NCBI RefSeq assembly: GCF_000383595.1
Contig: NZ_KB911581.1
Span: forward strand, 1,450,606-1,514,605
Reading direction: 5' to 3'
DNA from: Streptomyces bottropensis ATCC 25435
GTDB taxonomy: Bacteria; Actinomycetota; Actinomycetes; Streptomycetales; Streptomycetaceae
Length of the DNA: 64,000 nt
How positions within the stretch are numbered: the first letter of the stretch is position 1; every line of letters starts with the position of its first letter. A model generated the notes under the pieces. That model was not told the origin of the DNA. It ran no database searches and saw nothing but the letters and a program-made list of their open reading frames with translations. The position numbers were made by a program, and so were the translations under genes. Positions 63,538-64,000 of this stretch are shown here, one piece after another.

Positions 63538-64000
63538 CTACGCGCAGACCTTGCCGTCCTTCGGCACCGTCCCGTTGAGCAGATACGCGTTCACCGTCGA
63601 GTCGACGCAGTCGCTGCCGCTGCCGTACGCGCCATGGCCCTCGCCCTTCCAGGTGAGCATCACACCGACGTCCTCGCCCAGTTCCGCGGCCATCTTCCGC
63701 GCGCCCTCGTAGGGCGTCGCCGGGTCCCCGGTGTTCCCCACCACGAGGACGGGCGCCGCTCCCGCTGCGCTCACCTCCGGCGAGTCGGTCAGGCCCGGTA
63801 CCGGCCAGTCGTGGCACCAGCCCGCGGTGTCCCAGCCCAGGAACTCGCCGAAGACGGGCGAGATCTCCCGGAACTCGGGCAGTAGCTTCTTCGTCTCCTC
63901 GACGCTCGGCCGCTGCTTCTGGTCCAAGCACGATATGACCCGTTGGGAGTGGGTCGTCGTGCCGTAGCGGCCCGCCGCATCACGCTCGTTGTATCCGTCG
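63538..64000 (-). CDS. Tripeptidyl-aminopeptidase-like alpha/beta hydrolase, C-terminal part (cut by window edge)
   Basis: Only the last ~154 codons are present; the gene continues beyond 64000. The C-terminal TAP_C domain is recognisable: VISCLDQKQRPSVEET, WDTAGWCHDWPV, acid region VLVVGNTGDPATPYEGARKM, and His segment GEGHGAYGSGSDCVDSTVNA. Matches the secreted SlpD/SlpE/Tap family of Streptomyces, where Cys residues form disulphides outside the cell. Signal peptide and nucleophile lie outside the window. Confidence 0.9.
   Translation of the reverse strand, partial: DGYNERDAAGRYGTTTHSQRVISCLDQKQRPSVEETKKLLPEFREISPVFGEFLGWDTAGWCHDWPVPGLTDSPEVSAAGAAPVLVVGNTGDPATPYEGARKMAAELGEDVGVMLTWKGEGHGAYGSGSDCVDSTVNAYLLNGTVPKDGKVCA

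Overview
The window is very GC-rich, has short intergenic gaps, many GTG/TTG starts, many perfect GC-rich terminator hairpins, and a mycothiol gene (mshB). This fits a Streptomyces chromosome core. From memory, the order resembles the S. coelicolor SCO5117-SCO5179 region. The stretch from dapE to corA also follows the M. tuberculosis order Rv1202 (dapE), Rv1205 (LOG), Rv1207 (folP2), Rv1209, Rv1210 (tagA), Rv1211, Rv1220c, Rv1221-1224 (sigE-rseA-htrA-tatB), Rv1229c (mrp), Rv1232c (MgtE-N), Rv1239c (corA), without gpgS and glgA/glgC.

Layout. 1-5.8 kb: complete five-gene Dpp/Opp-type peptide ABC importer, convergent across a 14-bp hairpin with an S9 prolyl-oligopeptidase-family peptidase. 8.2-12.4 kb: small membrane protein, mshB, DUF6113 protein and a peptidoglycan-binding-domain membrane protein whose last ~230 bp drift to different codon use. 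12.2-15.7 kb: a disturbed island with a lower-GC small secreted gene, remnants, a multiply frameshifted TnpB-related pseudogene, a broken LuxR-type regulator tail and a hexanucleotide repeat. 15.8-22.5 kb: SirB1-like and GNAT genes, fdxA, dapC, a secreted protein, a lysozyme-like protein and dapE; dapC and dapE are two steps of the succinylase diaminopimelate/lysine route. 22.6-26.9 kb: LOG protein, folP2, DivIVA-domain protein, tagA, enoyl-CoA hydratase, DUF3117. 26.9-33.1 kb: O-methyltransferase and the envelope-stress module sigE / zinc-finger anti-sigma / HtrA protease / TatB. 33.4-46.7 kb: mrp, DUF1003, MgtE-N/CBS protein, lipoprotein, corA, Sufu-domain protein, DUF6758, PHP, MarC, NYN and alpha/beta hydrolase genes. 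46.8-53.2 kb: DEAD-box helicase with a scrambled C-terminal region, ferritin-like protein, DUF3107, TetR.

53.5-62.2 kb is the most interesting part: an alpha/beta hydrolase, a DUF3152 protein with a metzincin motif, then a tight set of PelF-like GT4 glycosyltransferase (DUF3492), polytopic membrane protein, 15-codon leader ORF, NAD-dependent epimerase and spherulin-4 (Sph3/GH135-like) protein. It resembles a reduced Pel / galactosaminogalactan-type polysaccharide locus. moeZ and the 3' end of a tripeptidyl-aminopeptidase-like gene close the window.

Recurring regulatory features: five genes whose ATG lies 6-7 nt downstream of a TANNNT box without a clear Shine-Dalgarno (leaderless candidates), two genes that seem to start at ATT and CTG, several inverted-repeat operators, and hexamer microsatellites at gene 3' ends. 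No tRNA, rRNA, CRISPR array or intact insertion sequence was recognised.
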